From Planctomycetota bacterium (GTDB taxonomy: Bacteria > Planctomycetota > UBA1135 > GCA-002748355): DNA of 64,000 bases. Shown in pieces: positions 18,073-28,755 of this stretch (position 1 is its first letter; each line of letters opens with the position of its first letter). The position numbers and the translations under genes were made by a program. The notes beneath the pieces were generated by a model. It worked only from the letters and a program-made list of their open reading frames with translations. It made no database searches and was not told the DNA's origin. Where the stretch lies: the NCBI GenBank assembly GCA_002748355.1, contig PDSF01000031.1, forward strand, positions 62,001 to 126,000. The letters are read 5' to 3'.

Positions 18073-20779
18073 CCGCAGCCGCTCGCGCCTCAGCTTCCTG
18101 CTTGCAGCCCTGCTCCTCGTAGCGCTTCCGAGCCTGCTGCTCTACGAATCACTGTTCGAAGGACAGCAGTTCCTACCCTTCGACATGTCGACCTTCCCGC
18201 CGGCGAGCTGCTCGCTAACGCCGGAGGAGATTCAGTCGCGGCAGAACGCCGGCAACTACGACATCACCGAGAAGTCCTCGATCTGCACGCCCGAGTTCCG
18301 CCTCGCCCGCGAAGCTCTCCTCGAAGGGCAGTTCCCGCACTGGAACCCCTACGTCCGCGGAGGCGCCCCGCTCTTCGCCAACGCCCTCGACGGCTTCGCC
18401 TATCCCTTCCACCTGCCCTTCCTCCTCTTCGACCCGGATGCGGCCTACGGCCTCGTCGCCTGGTTCGACTTCGTCTTGGCCGGGCTCTTCATGCTCGGCT
18501 TCCTACGCTCGATCGGTCTCGGCTGGCTCGCCGCGAGCTTCGGCGCCGTCAGCTTCCAGCTCTCGGGAACGCTGGCCGCGAACGCGCACTTCTTCATGCG
18601 CATGGAGCCACTGATCTGGCTACCGGCGGGCTTCTGGGCCCTCGAACGACTCTTCCATGCCCGCGGAGCCCAGCGACTTCCTTCCCTCGCCGGATTCACC
18701 TGCTCCCTGGGGCTCTGCTGGCTAGCCGGCTTCCCGCCCTACGCCCTCGCCGTGTCCCTCGCCTTCGGACTCTACATCCTTGAGCTCGTGCGAAGGACCT
18801 GGATGCAGCAGGGCGCCAAGCTCGCCTGGCATTTCTCCCGCGCCGCGGGCATCGCTGTCCTGCTCGGGCTCGGCATCGCCATGATCCAGCTGCTGCCGAT
18901 GCTCGACTACTTTCCCGAGTCGCAGCGCGAGCTGGAGCAGGGCCTAGGGGCTCTCGTCGCCCAGGGTCTCGACCCCTCCGGCCTGGCGGGCCTAGTGCTA
19001 CCGCAGCCCTTCACCAGCCCCATCGCCGCCGAGAGCATCCCCTCGGTCAACAACCCCCTGCTCTACCTCGGCTGGAGCCTGAGCGACCCCGAAAGCGGTC
19101 GCCTGTTCTTGCCCTACGCCTACTTCAACTACACCGAATACGCGATCTACATCGGCGCGCTTCCGATCATCGCCGCCTTGATCGCGATGCTGCGCGCGAG
19201 TGTGCGCTTCCGCTTCTTCGCCTTCGTTGGCCTGCTTTTCTTTGGGCTGCTGGCAACGGCAAGCCCGCTCTTCGAGCTGCTCTGGCCGCTCAGCGTCTTC
19301 CAGTCGACTCCGCCCTTCCGCTATGCCGCCGTGCTCGGCTTTTTCCTCGCAGCGCTAGCGGCGGTGGGCTTTGACGTCGGTGCCGAGGGGCTGCGTCGGC
19401 GCGGTTTTTGGACCTGCTGCGGCCTGGGATTCTTGCTCCTGCTGGCCAGCGCCTATAGCTGGTGGCAGGCATCGGCGATCGCCAGCGACCCTGGCGCAGT
19501 CGAAGCCCTGGCCCAGCAGATCTCGGCGAAATGGACCCCGCATTACCCCGAGGTCGCCGGAGATCTCGACAAGGTAAAAGCCGTCCTCGGAGCAGAAACC
19601 CACCGCGCCTTGGCGCCCACTTGGGCCCAATACGCTTTCACCCATCTCGCCCAGCAGTTACGGCACTTGGTCCTCCTCCTGATCGCCGGCCTGCTCTGGC
19701 TCGGCATCGGGCGCTGGCGCCAAGTGCGCCACAATCGTTTCTGGAGCATGCTCCTCCGGGTCATCGTGCTCGCGGTCGTGGCCCTAGACCTACTCGTAGC
19801 CGCGCGAAAGGTCACCCCAAGCTTCCCGCAACGAGACACCGCAAACACCCTGGTCCACAAATACCTCCGCGAGCAGCGTGAGGCGCACCGGGAGAACGGT
19901 GGCTTCATGGTCGCGCGAATCAGCAAGGCCCCCATCGAGCCCAAACAGCTGCCCCCCAACACCCTGGTCCCCGAACATATCCGCGACCTCAATGCCTACG
20001 CCTTCGTCGATCGCAACAGCCACCGCCCCTTCCACCGGCTCTACGGCCAATCGATCAAACTCCGCGGCGAGTGGCTGCGGAGCTTCCCCGTCGACAAGCG
20101 CTTAGAGCATCCTCTCTTCGACCTCTACGGCGTCCGCTTCCTCCTCTCTGAGCAGCGCTTCGACCTGCTTGGCTCGCCGGCGATCCGTCCGCTCCAGGGC
20201 CCCGGTGGTGCGTTTTACGTGTATGAGCGGCCAAGCGCCCTTCCACGAGCCTTTCTGGTGCGCAGCGCCCAAAAAGAGCCCGATCCCGAAAAGGTGCTCG
20301 GCTATCTGACCGGGAAGAACCTCGCTCCTCGTGAGCTCGTCCTGCTGCAGGAGCGCTTTGGCAAGGCCGCAACCGACAATGACGAAGGGCTACTTGCCAA
20401 CGCCGAGGTCACGCCCGAACAAGTCGCAGCAGCCTCCGTGCGTTTCTCCGAGAAGGGCCCAGGTGAGCTGCATCTGATCATCAGGAACTCCCCAGGAGCC
20501 TGGCTGCTCTTGACCGATACCGCGATGCGAAACTGGCGCCTCGTCCGTGATGGCAGACCGGCGCCGTGGTGGCGAGCCAACCTCTCATTCCGCGCCACCT
20601 GGGTCCCGGTCGGTGACCATGAGCTGCACTGGATCTACGACGCGCAGCCGTTTCGCCAGGGCCTCTGGATCAGCGCCGGAGCCATGGCCCTGGTGCTCTT
20701 GATGATGCTCTGGTGGACCGGAGCCCCAAGGCAGCAAGAAGGCAGCAGCGAGTTCGTCGAACTCAGTTCGAAGAGCTGA
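18047..20779 (+). CDS. YfhO-like large membrane protein, copy 2
   Basis: A 910-residue paralogue of the preceding gene, starting 26 bp inside it. It has an N-terminal TM segment (about 12-30), a first periplasmic loop with [10 protein letters not shown] and [19 protein letters not shown], about a dozen TM segments, a periplasmic C-terminal domain with [11 protein letters not shown] and AFLVRSAQ (typical of the YfhO C-terminus), and a final TM segment. It is a probable GT-C-type glycosyltransferase or glycan-handling membrane protein. Its last 17 bp overlap the end of the convergent histidine kinase gene, leaving no room for a separate terminator. Confidence 0.8.
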   Translation: MPVEPRLPSRSRSRLSFLLAALLLVALPSLLLYESLFEGQQFLPFDMSTFPPASCSLTPEEIQSRQNAGNYDITEKSSICTPEFRLAREALLEGQFPHWNPYVRGGAPLFANALDGFAYPFHLPFLLFDPDAAYGLVAWFDFVLAGLFMLGFLRSIGLGWLAASFGAVSFQLSGTLAANAHFFMRMEPLIWLPAGFWALERLFHARGAQRLPSLAGFTCSLGLCWLAGFPPYALAVSLAFGLYILELVRRTWMQQGAKLAWHFSRAAGIAVLLGLGIAMIQLLPMLDYFPESQRELEQGLGALVAQGLDPSGLAGLVLPQPFTSPIAAESIPSVNNPLLYLGWSLSDPESGRLFLPYAYFNYTEYAIYIGALPIIAALIAMLRASVRFRFFAFVGLLFFGLLATASPLFELLWPLSVFQSTPPFRYAAVLGFFLAALAAVGFDVGAEGLRRRGFWTCCGLGFLLLLASAYSWWQASAIASDPGAVEALAQQISAKWTPHYPEVAGDLDKVKAVLGAETHRALAPTWAQYAFTHLAQQLRHLVLLLIAGLLWLGIGRWRQVRHNRFWSMLLRVIVLAVVALDLLVAARKVTPSFPQRDTANTLVHKYLREQREAHRENGGFMVARISKAPIEPKQLPPNTLVPEHIRDLNAYAFVDRNSHRPFHRLYGQSIKLRGEWLRSFPVDKRLEHPLFDLYGVRFLLSEQRFDLLGSPAIRPLQGPGGAFYVYERPSALPRAFLVRSAQKEPDPEKVLGYLTGKNLAPRELVLLQERFGKAATDNDEGLLANAEVTPEQVAAASVRFSEKGPGELHLIIRNSPGAWLLLTDTAMRNWRLVRDGRPAPWWRANLSFRATWVPVGDHELHWIYDAQPFRQGLWISAGAMALVLLMMLWWTGAPRQQEGSSEFVELSSKS

Positions 20780-22520
20780 GCAGCGACTCAAGGAGCGAGC
20801 CCAGAGCCTCAAGGTCGAAGGGCTTGCTCAGATACTCGTTCATGCCCGCTTCCAGACAGCGCTCACGCGTCCCTTCCATCGCATTCGCCGTGAGCGCGAT
20901 CACCGGCAAGCTCTCCTGGTCATAGCCCAGCTCCCGGATCCGGCGCGTAGCCTCGTAGCCATCCATCTCCGGCATCTGACAGTCCATCAGCACGATATCG
21001 AAGTGCTTGGACTGCACCTTCTCGACGGCGACCCGGCCGTTCTCGGCAGTGTCCACTTCGAAACCGAGCTTTTGAATGGTCCGCACTGCGATCATGCAGT
21101 TGATCTCATTGTCCTCGGCGACAAGAGCCACTCGACCGGCCTTGGCCGCCTCCTCGGCAGCAGCTTCAGCCGCCTGCAGGGCCTGACCATTTTGTAGGCT
21201 GAGGCGCAAGCGTTCCCGCCGCAGCGGTAGGGACAAGCGAGCAAAGCCCGAAGGCACATCGAGGTCATGCTCCTGGCGCGAGACGAGGACGAAACCGCTG
21301 CCCTCCGCCACCCGTGAACTCAGTAGGGTCGGCACCGAAGTCGGCGACGAGAGCAGCTGCTGCGCATCCACGAAGCAAAGAGCCCCGGCTTGGCGCTCCA
21401 AGCCTTTCTCCAATTCTTCGAAGCTCGCCACCTGAATGACCCGCGCACCGAGAAGGCTCAACTTGTCCACGACACAGGCCAGCCTTCGACCCCTTGCTCC
21501 GGCCCAGAGCAAGACCGATTGCCCAGCCAAGGGCTTGGCGACGACTCCGTTTTCGCTCCCGTCCGGGTCGAGCATCAGCTGCAGAACAAAAGAAAAGCGA
21601 CTGCCCTTCCCTTCCTCACTACAAAGCGCAAGCCGCCCCCCCATCAACTCAACGAACAGCTTGCTGATCGAGAGCCCCAAACCCGTGCCGCCAAAGCAGC
21701 GAGCTGTCGACGGATCCGCCTGACTGAAGGGATCGAAGATCATCGTCTGTCGATCAGGCGGGATTCCTATGCCCGTATCTACGACGGCGAGTTCGACGCG
21801 GCAGCCCTGCTCATCCCGTCGCATCTTGAGCTGCACCTCAACGCCCCCCTCCTCGGTGAACTTGATGGCGTTGTTGATCAGATTGCTCAAGACCTGCCGC
21901 AGCCGCTTCGCATCTCCGAGGACCTGCGGCGCATCCTTGAGATCGAGGCTAGCCCCCAGCCAAAGCCCCCGCTGTTCGGCCGAGTCAGCAAAGAGATCGA
22001 CCAGATCTTCGACCAGATCGGGAAGATCCAAGGGCAGCTGCTCGATCTCTATCGCCTTCGCCTCGACCTTGGAATAGTCGAGCAAATCGTCGAGCAGCGA
22101 CAGCAGGCCGGCAGCCGAATCACGAGCGATCCCCAGATCGCCGATGACTTGCTGCGGCAGGTCGCGAGTCTGCAGGAGATCCAGCATCCCGATCAGCCCA
22201 TTCATCGGAGTGCGGATCTCATGACTGATCCGCGCCAAAAATCCGGACTGAGCCTGCGAAGCATTCTCGGTATCAGTAACCGCTTGCACGAGTTCCTTAT
22301 TGGTGCGCAGCAACATGCGCTGCAAGTCCTCGAGCTTGTGTGTTCGTGCCTCGACCTGGCTTTCGAGCGAAGAGCCCGCGGCGCAGATATTGAGCGGCCG
22401 GTTCATCTCGTTGTCCTGCTGCTCCACACGCCGCATCAATACTGCGTTGGTCTTTTCCAGCTGGTGGATCCTCTCTTCGAGCTGCTCCCGAGTCGGCCTT
22501 TGGCGGTCGCTGACATTCAT
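20763..22520 (-). CDS. Hybrid sensor histidine kinase/response regulator
   Basis: A 585-residue soluble kinase. The ATG at 22520 overlaps the FIST gene stop (ATGA). Residues 1-100 are coiled coil with no TM segment. The HisKA domain has the H box [15 protein letters not shown]. The ATPase domain shows [24 protein letters not shown] and [12 protein letters not shown] degenerate receiver follows (about 340-450), lacking the acidic pair and with [10 protein letters not shown] where the conserved Lys would be. A complete C-terminal receiver has EDNE, the phospho-Asp in [20 protein letters not shown] and YLSKPFD. It phosphorylates its own receiver. The input is probably supplied by the coupled FIST protein, since this protein has no sensor domain of its own. 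Confidence 0.92.
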   Translation of the reverse strand: MNVSDRQRPTREQLEERIHQLEKTNAVLMRRVEQQDNEMNRPLNICAAGSSLESQVEARTHKLEDLQRMLLRTNKELVQAVTDTENASQAQSGFLARISHEIRTPMNGLIGMLDLLQTRDLPQQVIGDLGIARDSAAGLLSLLDDLLDYSKVEAKAIEIEQLPLDLPDLVEDLVDLFADSAEQRGLWLGASLDLKDAPQVLGDAKRLRQVLSNLINNAIKFTEEGGVEVQLKMRRDEQGCRVELAVVDTGIGIPPDRQTMIFDPFSQADPSTARCFGGTGLGLSISKLFVELMGGRLALCSEEGKGSRFSFVLQLMLDPDGSENGVVAKPLAGQSVLLWAGARGRRLACVVDKLSLLGARVIQVASFEELEKGLERQAGALCFVDAQQLLSSPTSVPTLLSSRVAEGSGFVLVSRQEHDLDVPSGFARLSLPLRRERLRLSLQNGQALQAAEAAAEEAAKAGRVALVAEDNEINCMIAVRTIQKLGFEVDTAENGRVAVEKVQSKHFDIVLMDCQMPEMDGYEATRRIRELGYDQESLPVIALTANAMEGTRERCLEAGMNEYLSKPFDLEALGSLLESLLSSSN

Positions 22521-23662
22521 CCGAAGATCACTCCGCTCAGAGTCTGGTTCCGGTGGACAGCCCCCCATTGTTCCCCGATCGAAGCGATGCCAATCAGACC
22601 ATGCTCCGCACATAGCTTGGCATAAACCGGACGCTCTGCGGCTTCGAGTTGCTGCCAGCGCAGCAGGCTATCGAAAGCCAAAACCGCCCCGGCGGATCCC
22701 AGCAGCATCGCGTGCTCGGCGAGCAGGTCTCGCGTATCCGCAAGGATTGCCCCGCTCTCTCCTAAACGCAGCACGACGCCATTTTCGATCGCGCCGCCAA
22801 AGCCGAGGGCGCCATTTCGCTCGACGTGCAGAACCGGGCGCGCATAGTCCCGACCACAGATACCGAGGACAAAGGGACGGCGAGCCAAACGCTCGGCAGT
22901 AAGGGCCCCGGGAGCGCAACCCAACAGCTGTGCGAGGCGATGGGCTGCAGGCATCCCATCCAGCTCGTGGACGAGTCGACGCCTAACATCGGCCTCGGTC
23001 ACGACGACCCTCTCGGGGCCAGGCCGAACCGAACAACTGCGGAAACGGTGTATCGGTCGCTTCGTCGCAATCAGCAGCAGGGTGCCAGCATTCGCAGCGA
23101 CCTCCCCCCCACGTAGGAGATATGCCGAACGCCGCCGCTCCGGCACCGCCACCGAGCCACCCAAGAGATCCGTAGCCCCCAGTTCCATAGCCGCGGTATA
23201 GGTCACGAGTTCCTCGCTCTGCCCGAGGCCATCGAGCAAGAGGAGGGCAATCATCTGAGGGTTCTCGCCAGCCCCGACCTCAGCGCGCAATACCGAGAGT
23301 TCTTGCCGGATCGCAAGAGCAAAGGCAGAGGGATCAAATCGCCGCAAGTCGTCAATCAGCACCGATCGGCATTGGTACTGATCACCAGGAAGCACTAGGC
23401 CCGAGACACACACCCCATGGCCAGGCAGGCTCCCAAGCACCCACGGCCCAGTGGCCCCATGCACCAAGCGATCCCCCCAAGAAGCCTGCAGCCCAGCTTC
23501 GAGGACTCGGGCTGGAATATCGGCTTCGGCAAAGATCAGGCTCAGATCCTCGGCAGCGGGAGCAAGCTCGGCACGCAACTCGGCAAGCGCCAAGGGTACA
23601 TCAGCATGCACCGCAACCGCGGCTCTCGCGCCGACGGCTTGGTCGAGCCCATCGAAAGGCAT
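22517..23662 (-). CDS. FIST-domain sensory protein
   Basis: A 381-residue cytoplasmic protein with no signal or TM segment. The C-terminal part ([15 protein letters not shown], then [23 protein letters not shown]) matches the FIST_C end, where an E-[QW]-...-N-x-T-L segment is typical. The N-terminal part has [14 protein letters not shown] and LGGSVAV (FIST_N-like). FIST domains are thought to bind small ligands, possibly amino acids, and feed them to signalling proteins. A strong GGGAGAGGA precedes the ATG. It is translationally coupled to a hybrid histidine kinase that lacks its own sensor, so it is probably that kinase's input module. Confidence 0.82.
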   Translation of the reverse strand: MPFDGLDQAVGARAAVAVHADVPLALAELRAELAPAAEDLSLIFAEADIPARVLEAGLQASWGDRLVHGATGPWVLGSLPGHGVCVSGLVLPGDQYQCRSVLIDDLRRFDPSAFALAIRQELSVLRAEVGAGENPQMIALLLLDGLGQSEELVTYTAAMELGATDLLGGSVAVPERRRSAYLLRGGEVAANAGTLLLIATKRPIHRFRSCSVRPGPERVVVTEADVRRRLVHELDGMPAAHRLAQLLGCAPGALTAERLARRPFVLGICGRDYARPVLHVERNGALGFGGAIENGVVLRLGESGAILADTRDLLAEHAMLLGSAGAVLAFDSLLRWQQLEAAERPVYAKLCAEHGLIGIASIGEQWGAVHRNQTLSGVIFG

Positions 23663-23764
23663 TCCTCTCCCTTAACTGCTGAGACTGGTGATCTTCTTTG
23701 ATGCCTTTCGAATTGCTCGAATCTGGGACTTGAGACGGGGGCACCCAGGCGTTGGCATCGGGGG

Positions 23765-24538
23765 GTGACCCTCTCGATCCAACCCCTCGCTTCTGGCAGT
23801 AAGGGCAATGCCGTTTTGCTGCGCACCAACGAGAGCACCGTGCTCGTGGATGCGGGGCTGCCCCGTGGCCAGCTCCTAGACCGCCTCGACCAGCTGCGAG
23901 TACGCCTGGGCCAAATCGATGCCTTGCTTCTGAGCCACACTCATGCCGACCACTGCCGCAGCGCCCTAACTCTCTCAAGGCGCGGCAAAATCCCCCTCTA
24001 TGCCAGCAGCCGCTGCCTCGACCAGCTGGGCAGGCGCATGGCCTACCAAGCCCACTCCCTGCCGAGAAACGGCATGGTCGAGATCGCCGGGCTGCGAGTT
24101 CACAGCTTCCCGGTCGAACACGACGCCCTCGAAACCCTGGGCTTTCGCTTCGAACACGAAGAGCATGCTCTCGGCTACTGCACGGATTTGGGGTCCTATG
24201 GTGGCTCCCTTTTCGAACGGCTGCGCGGCGTGCACGGGCTCTACCTGGAGTTCAACCACGACCGAGCCATGCTGCGCACGGGCCCCTATCCAAGCCAACT
24301 CAGGGAGCGGGTCGCCGGGCCACGAGGGCACCTCTCCAACGAGCAGGCCGCTGAAGTGCTGCGGCGGCTGGCGCATCCGGGGCTGCGCTTCGTCTTCCTC
24401 GCCCATCTGAGCCAGGTCAACAACAGCCGCGAACTCGCCCTAGAAGCGGCCCAAACGGCCCTTACTCAGCGCGCCTGCGAGGCAGAATGCCTGGTAGCCG
24501 AACAAGACATCGTGAGCCCGGCCCGCCTACTGTGTTGA
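23765..24538 (+). CDS. WalJ/YycJ-like MBL-fold metallo-hydrolase
   Basis: A 257-residue metallo-beta-lactamase-fold protein with a GTG start. Near its N-terminus is LASGSKGNA, as usual for the YycJ/WalJ group. Metal motifs are HTHADH, a later His in FPVEHDA, an Asp in YCTDLGS and a His in FLAHLSQVNN. These proteins are exonuclease-like or phosphodiesterase-like hydrolases linked to cell-wall or DNA-repair functions in other bacteria. It stands alone, divergent from the FIST gene, with about 100 bp between. Confidence 0.85.
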   Translation: MTLSIQPLASGSKGNAVLLRTNESTVLVDAGLPRGQLLDRLDQLRVRLGQIDALLLSHTHADHCRSALTLSRRGKIPLYASSRCLDQLGRRMAYQAHSLPRNGMVEIAGLRVHSFPVEHDALETLGFRFEHEEHALGYCTDLGSYGGSLFERLRGVHGLYLEFNHDRAMLRTGPYPSQLRERVAGPRGHLSNEQAAEVLRRLAHPGLRFVFLAHLSQVNNSRELALEAAQTALTQRACEAECLVAEQDIVSPARLLC

Positions 24539-24663
24539 CCTATTCGACAGCCCCCTGAGGCCAAGAAGGGCGCGATGACAAGGCGCGCTCCATACGCGGA
24601 TCCCGGCATTCAAGCAAAGCTGCATCCCAGTCGATTCCTCTCCGGATTACCGGAGCTTTCGAC

Positions 24664-27600
24664 ATGCAAGGACTGCAGAAATCACTCGGGGCCGCTTCCT
24701 TCTGGGGTTTCGCCCTCTGTTCCCTCGTCGCCTGCGGCGGCGGCGGTAGCAGCACGACCGGCAGTGGAGGCGGTAATGGAAGCACCCTCAATCCCCTTGC
24801 CCTGGGCTATCTCAGCATTACTGGCAGCAGCCCCAGTGAAGACGCCACCCAGGTCGCGCTGCGACCGGAGCTCGTTGTCCACTTCGACGCAAGCGTGGAA
24901 ACTGGGACGTTCAACAGCCAGGAATTTGCCCTGAGCAAGGTCGGAGAAAGCAAGACCATCGAGGGCAGCTTTAGCACCCGCAATAACGGACGCTCCGTGG
25001 TCTTCGTGCCCAACGTCGATCTCGAAAAGGCCACCGATTATGTGTACGTCGTCGCCCCGACGGTCGTGGACACCGATTTTCGAGCGACCGACAGGGAGTT
25101 CAGCATCCACTTCCGCACGGTCGATGACTGCCCTCCGCAGCTTCTGAGTTCGTCGGTCCTAAACAACGCCACGGGTGTTTCGCGTACTAACGCCATCCAA
25201 GTGACCTTTGACGAGCGACTCGCCGAAGCCAGCTTGGCCCCTTCAATCAAGCTCAGCGACCCTTGGGGCAGCAACTACGACGTCATCGTCACCCAGCAGG
25301 CCGGGGTGCTGTCGATTACTCCCGCGCACGATCTTCCCGGCAACGCTTCCTTCCTTTTATCCATCCGAGGCGGCCCTGGCGGCATCAGCGATCGTGCCGG
25401 TAACCGGATGGCGAAGCCCTGGTCCATTTCCTTCCGCACCGAGAACGACGGAGTCGCGCCAAACTTCATCGGCTCACGCCCGCTAGGCCAGGCCAATCAT
25501 GTCAGCCCCCTAGCCCGGATAGCCCTCCAGTTCGACGAATCCATCGACGAAGCCAGCTTCGACCCCAGCGGCCTGCTCTTCCAGGACGCCAATCTGAATG
25601 CCGTGCCCTTTTCTCTCACGGCATCTCGGGATCACAAGATTATCTACCTGAAACCCGAAGACCCACTCGAGCCGAACGCCAGCTACACCATCACCCTCGA
25701 AAGCAGCGTCACCGGCTTATCAGACTTCAGCGGGAATGCCTTAGCGCATCGAACCCAGCTTCGATTCAGCACTGGCGACGACACGGAGCCCCCGTCGATC
25801 ACGACAAGCTGCCCGGCAGCCAATGCCACACGGATATCCCCCAACGTGGTCATTGACCTCGACTTTGATGCCGCCATCGAGCCAAGCACCGTCACCCGCA
25901 AAACCGTAACGCTGAGCGACGGAACCCATCAGATCTACATCACCCCCGCGCTCAGTAACGACAAAACGCGGCTCAGCGTCATCCCTAGTAAATATCTCGA
26001 GCCGAACACGAGCTATACGCTGCGCCTCCACGGCAGCTATGACGGGATCCAAGACCTCGCAGGGAATCCTCTCGATACCGATTACCTCCTGCGTTTCAGC
26101 ACCAGCTCCAGCACTGTTCTTCCAGAATTCGTTATTACCCCCGGCGAGGGCACCTACAGCGTGCCAACAAATAGCCATCTATCGATTGTCGCCAATCAGG
26201 CAATCGACCCCAGCACGGTCAACTCGAGCACCGTGCTGGTCGAGGATTCGGTCCAAGGAACCGTGCCGGGGACCTTGAGCGTAACCCGGGCTAACCGCTG
26301 TATTGTCTTTACTCCAACCGTGGGCTTCAGCCCAGGATCGACCGTTCATGTCAAGATCATCGGAGAAGCCAAGGGGCTCCGCCTCGCCAGCGGTAACTGG
26401 CCCACTCGCGACACCTGCTCGAGTTTCTCCATTGGATTCTCGCAGGACGCCATTGCTCCGGAGATCGACCTAACGCTCAACGAAATCAACAAAGCCCGGC
26501 AAAACAAGCTGCTCCTACCAGGTTCGAGCTTCACCATCGACGTGGATTATCGCGACAGCGAAAACCACACGGCAGATCCAGCAAGCCTTAGCTTTCAGCT
26601 GAAAGGTCCGGGAAGCGTCCCCGGCAGCGACGAACTCTTCGCTAACGGCAGCTTCGGCTCCTGCTCCGGCCAAATCCTGATCGACCCCGGAATAGCCCTG
26701 GACCCCGGTCATTACACTTTGACCGCAACCGTGTCCGACAGTTCGGGCAATACCAGCACTCCGGCAAAGCTCGGATTCGATGTTGTGAATCCAAGCCAAG
26801 ACCTTCGACCCTTCGAGCGCATGCAAATCGTCTGGGTGCGCTTCGACATGGACCGGGAGGGGAAGGGCAAGGGCGATGGTGTCGTCGACTTCGACCAGGA
26901 CCTCTACCTGTATGGCTTGATGAGCAAGGGCGACCCCTCAGGGACCAACGCCCGCATCCGAAGCATCATCCAAGACGGCATCGTGCGCACAGCCCACCTG
27001 CTCTACGGCCGCTCGGCAAGCGGTTCGCCCCAGGCAGGCTGCGTCCCGATCCGCTTCGTCCGCCGCAAACCGAGCTCCGCGCCGCACATGCGCATCGCCG
27101 TCGGCGGCTATGACCCAGACGGTAGCTCGGGACGCAAATACGGCGACGAATCCTCGGGCATACTCGGGCGCGCCTATTACGACTATCGCAATAGCAATCC
27201 AGCCGAGAACAACACCGGCACCAGTCCGGGCCTAGGGGTCTTTCCTCGCGAACTCTACCTCTATCAGACTCGCCTACACCTCGACCTCTATCCCTTTTAT
27301 CTGACGACCTTCGCCCGAAGCTTCCGGCCGTTATCGCCGGACATGGGAGGAACCCCAGCCGGAAAGGACCCGCTCGACAAAACGGTCCTGAGCAGCAGCT
27401 TCGTCTACAACTCGGCGACAGCGGCAGAAAAGGCCCGCTACGACGAAGTCATGAACGCCGCCGACGATCTGGCCACCGCACTCGGAGTCATTCTTGCGCA
27501 CGAATGCGGCCATTCCTTAGGGCTCACGGCACCTGAGCCCTGCCCCAAGGGCCTGCACGGAGACTCGAGCCTGCACAACTCCTCCACAAGCTTCACCGAC

Positions 27601-27702
27601 ATCATGAGCGCGGTGATCTCCTACGAGAGCCTGGTAACCGTCGATTTCGCCTTCCGCCCGCTGAACCTCGCCTACTTGCGCGAACGGATTCTCACCAAGT
27701 GA
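24664..27702 (+). CDS. Ig-repeat lipoprotein with metzincin-like C-terminus
   Basis: A 1012-residue exported lipoprotein (lipobox LVAC, followed by a GGGGSS linker). About five Big_5/SbsA-type Ig-like repeats follow (about 55-590), recognisable by recurring P..NAT.VS and FSTxDDTEPP-type junctions. A further beta domain covers about 600-720. The C-terminal about 300 residues end in a zinc-protease-like site: LAHECGHSLGL (His946) and a Met-turn-like FTDIMSA. In metzincins a third His follows at HExxHxxGxxH; that position is Ala here, but GLHGD lies nearby and could substitute. It is a likely surface protease or adhesin. GGAG precedes the start. The next gene overlaps its stop. Confidence 0.75.
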   Translation: MQGLQKSLGAASFWGFALCSLVACGGGGSSTTGSGGGNGSTLNPLALGYLSITGSSPSEDATQVALRPELVVHFDASVETGTFNSQEFALSKVGESKTIEGSFSTRNNGRSVVFVPNVDLEKATDYVYVVAPTVVDTDFRATDREFSIHFRTVDDCPPQLLSSSVLNNATGVSRTNAIQVTFDERLAEASLAPSIKLSDPWGSNYDVIVTQQAGVLSITPAHDLPGNASFLLSIRGGPGGISDRAGNRMAKPWSISFRTENDGVAPNFIGSRPLGQANHVSPLARIALQFDESIDEASFDPSGLLFQDANLNAVPFSLTASRDHKIIYLKPEDPLEPNASYTITLESSVTGLSDFSGNALAHRTQLRFSTGDDTEPPSITTSCPAANATRISPNVVIDLDFDAAIEPSTVTRKTVTLSDGTHQIYITPALSNDKTRLSVIPSKYLEPNTSYTLRLHGSYDGIQDLAGNPLDTDYLLRFSTSSSTVLPEFVITPGEGTYSVPTNSHLSIVANQAIDPSTVNSSTVLVEDSVQGTVPGTLSVTRANRCIVFTPTVGFSPGSTVHVKIIGEAKGLRLASGNWPTRDTCSSFSIGFSQDAIAPEIDLTLNEINKARQNKLLLPGSSFTIDVDYRDSENHTADPASLSFQLKGPGSVPGSDELFANGSFGSCSGQILIDPGIALDPGHYTLTATVSDSSGNTSTPAKLGFDVVNPSQDLRPFERMQIVWVRFDMDREGKGKGDGVVDFDQDLYLYGLMSKGDPSGTNARIRSIIQDGIVRTAHLLYGRSASGSPQAGCVPIRFVRRKPSSAPHMRIAVGGYDPDGSSGRKYGDESSGILGRAYYDYRNSNPAENNTGTSPGLGVFPRELYLYQTRLHLDLYPFYLTTFARSFRPLSPDMGGTPAGKDPLDKTVLSSSFVYNSATAAEKARYDEVMNAADDLATALGVILAHECGHSLGLTAPEPCPKGLHGDSSLHNSSTSFTDIMSAVISYESLVTVDFAFRPLNLAYLRERILTK

Positions 27703-28712
27703 AACACATGCGCCGTATCGATATGAAGTGGATCCTCTTCACGCTTGCACTGAGCAGCGGCCCAGCCCTAACCCAGCAAGCAGGATCGACCCTCGAACAG
27801 CTCTCGCGCCACGCTCCCATCATCCTCGAAGCACGTGTCACTCACGACCACAGCGATGGCAGTCGACGCCTGGTCCAGTTCAAGGTCCTGCGGCAAGTCC
27901 GCGGCAGCTGTGACTCGACTCTGAGCCTCTCGGAGCCGGCGCAAGCACATTGCGGGAGCATGCTCTTCGGGCTACGCAAGGACGAGCGCTATTGGATCTT
28001 CGCCCGGAGCCAGAATGGACAGCTGCTTCCGATCGGCGCCCGCCGCGGCATCGTCCTAGCCAGCGAAGCCCGGGCCCAGGCCATTGAAGCCCTCCTGCGA
28101 GTCGCTCAAGGCGCCTCGCGCCTCCGCGTTTTGGCCGAACAGCTCACAAGCAGAGACCCGCGGGTCTCGCGTGACGCCGCTCTAGCCCTGCCACATCTGC
28201 CCGGCCTCGAATCGGCGGCTGCAGTCGTCCGCGCCAAGATCCGGCAACAGGTCGGCCAAGCCATCGCGACGGCAGACGCCACCACGCCCCAGCTACTGCT
28301 GGCCTATGCCCGCAGCGAGCCCAAGCGCGCCGCTCGACTCGCCTGGTCCATCGTCGCCAAACCGCCGCTGCCCGAGTTCGAGCGACCGGCCGCGCAGCTG
28401 CTGCTACGCATCCTCCCGGCCAAGATCGCCAGCGCCACCACGCCGATCGCGACCGAAACGCATCCGGAAAGGCAGCTACGCATGGCACGAGTCCTCGTGG
28501 CCCTAGACACGGTCGAAGCCAGGAACGCGGCTCGCCTTTGGCAAAGCCGCAGCCAAGGCACCAGCCACCTCCATGCGACGGCCACCCTCATGGCCCTCGG
28601 CGCCGCCGCTTCCCCGGTCGAGCGAAAACAAAACCCGCGCGAGTTCGCCGAAGCCACCCGCCTAGCCGAAAAACTGCGCCCCCAGCAGCGCTTCCGCGCG
28701 ATCCGGCCCTAG
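27699..28712 (+). CDS. Exported helical protein of unknown function
   Basis: Up to 337 residues. The listed GTG start overlaps the stop of the Ig-repeat lipoprotein gene (GTGA); ATGs at 27708 and 27723 are alternatives, the latter giving a compact signal peptide (MKWILFTLALSSGPALTQ). The first half is beta-like with two Cys (CDSTL, HCGSM). The second half (about 140-320) is Ala/Leu/Arg-rich and predicted helical, resembling degenerate HEAT-type repeats (RDPRVSRDAALALPHL). No catalytic motif is seen. The overlap suggests a role together with the protease-like lipoprotein, but nothing more can be said. The stop TAG is followed by a G-rich run. Confidence 0.6.
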   Translation: MKHMRRIDMKWILFTLALSSGPALTQQAGSTLEQLSRHAPIILEARVTHDHSDGSRRLVQFKVLRQVRGSCDSTLSLSEPAQAHCGSMLFGLRKDERYWIFARSQNGQLLPIGARRGIVLASEARAQAIEALLRVAQGASRLRVLAEQLTSRDPRVSRDAALALPHLPGLESAAAVVRAKIRQQVGQAIATADATTPQLLLAYARSEPKRAARLAWSIVAKPPLPEFERPAAQLLLRILPAKIASATTPIATETHPERQLRMARVLVALDTVEARNAARLWQSRSQGTSHLHATATLMALGAAASPVERKQNPREFAEATRLAEKLRPQQRFRAIRP

Positions 28713-28755
28713 CAGGGGGGGCTTTCATCGCTCGCCGAGTGGCAGAGCGCCGCCC

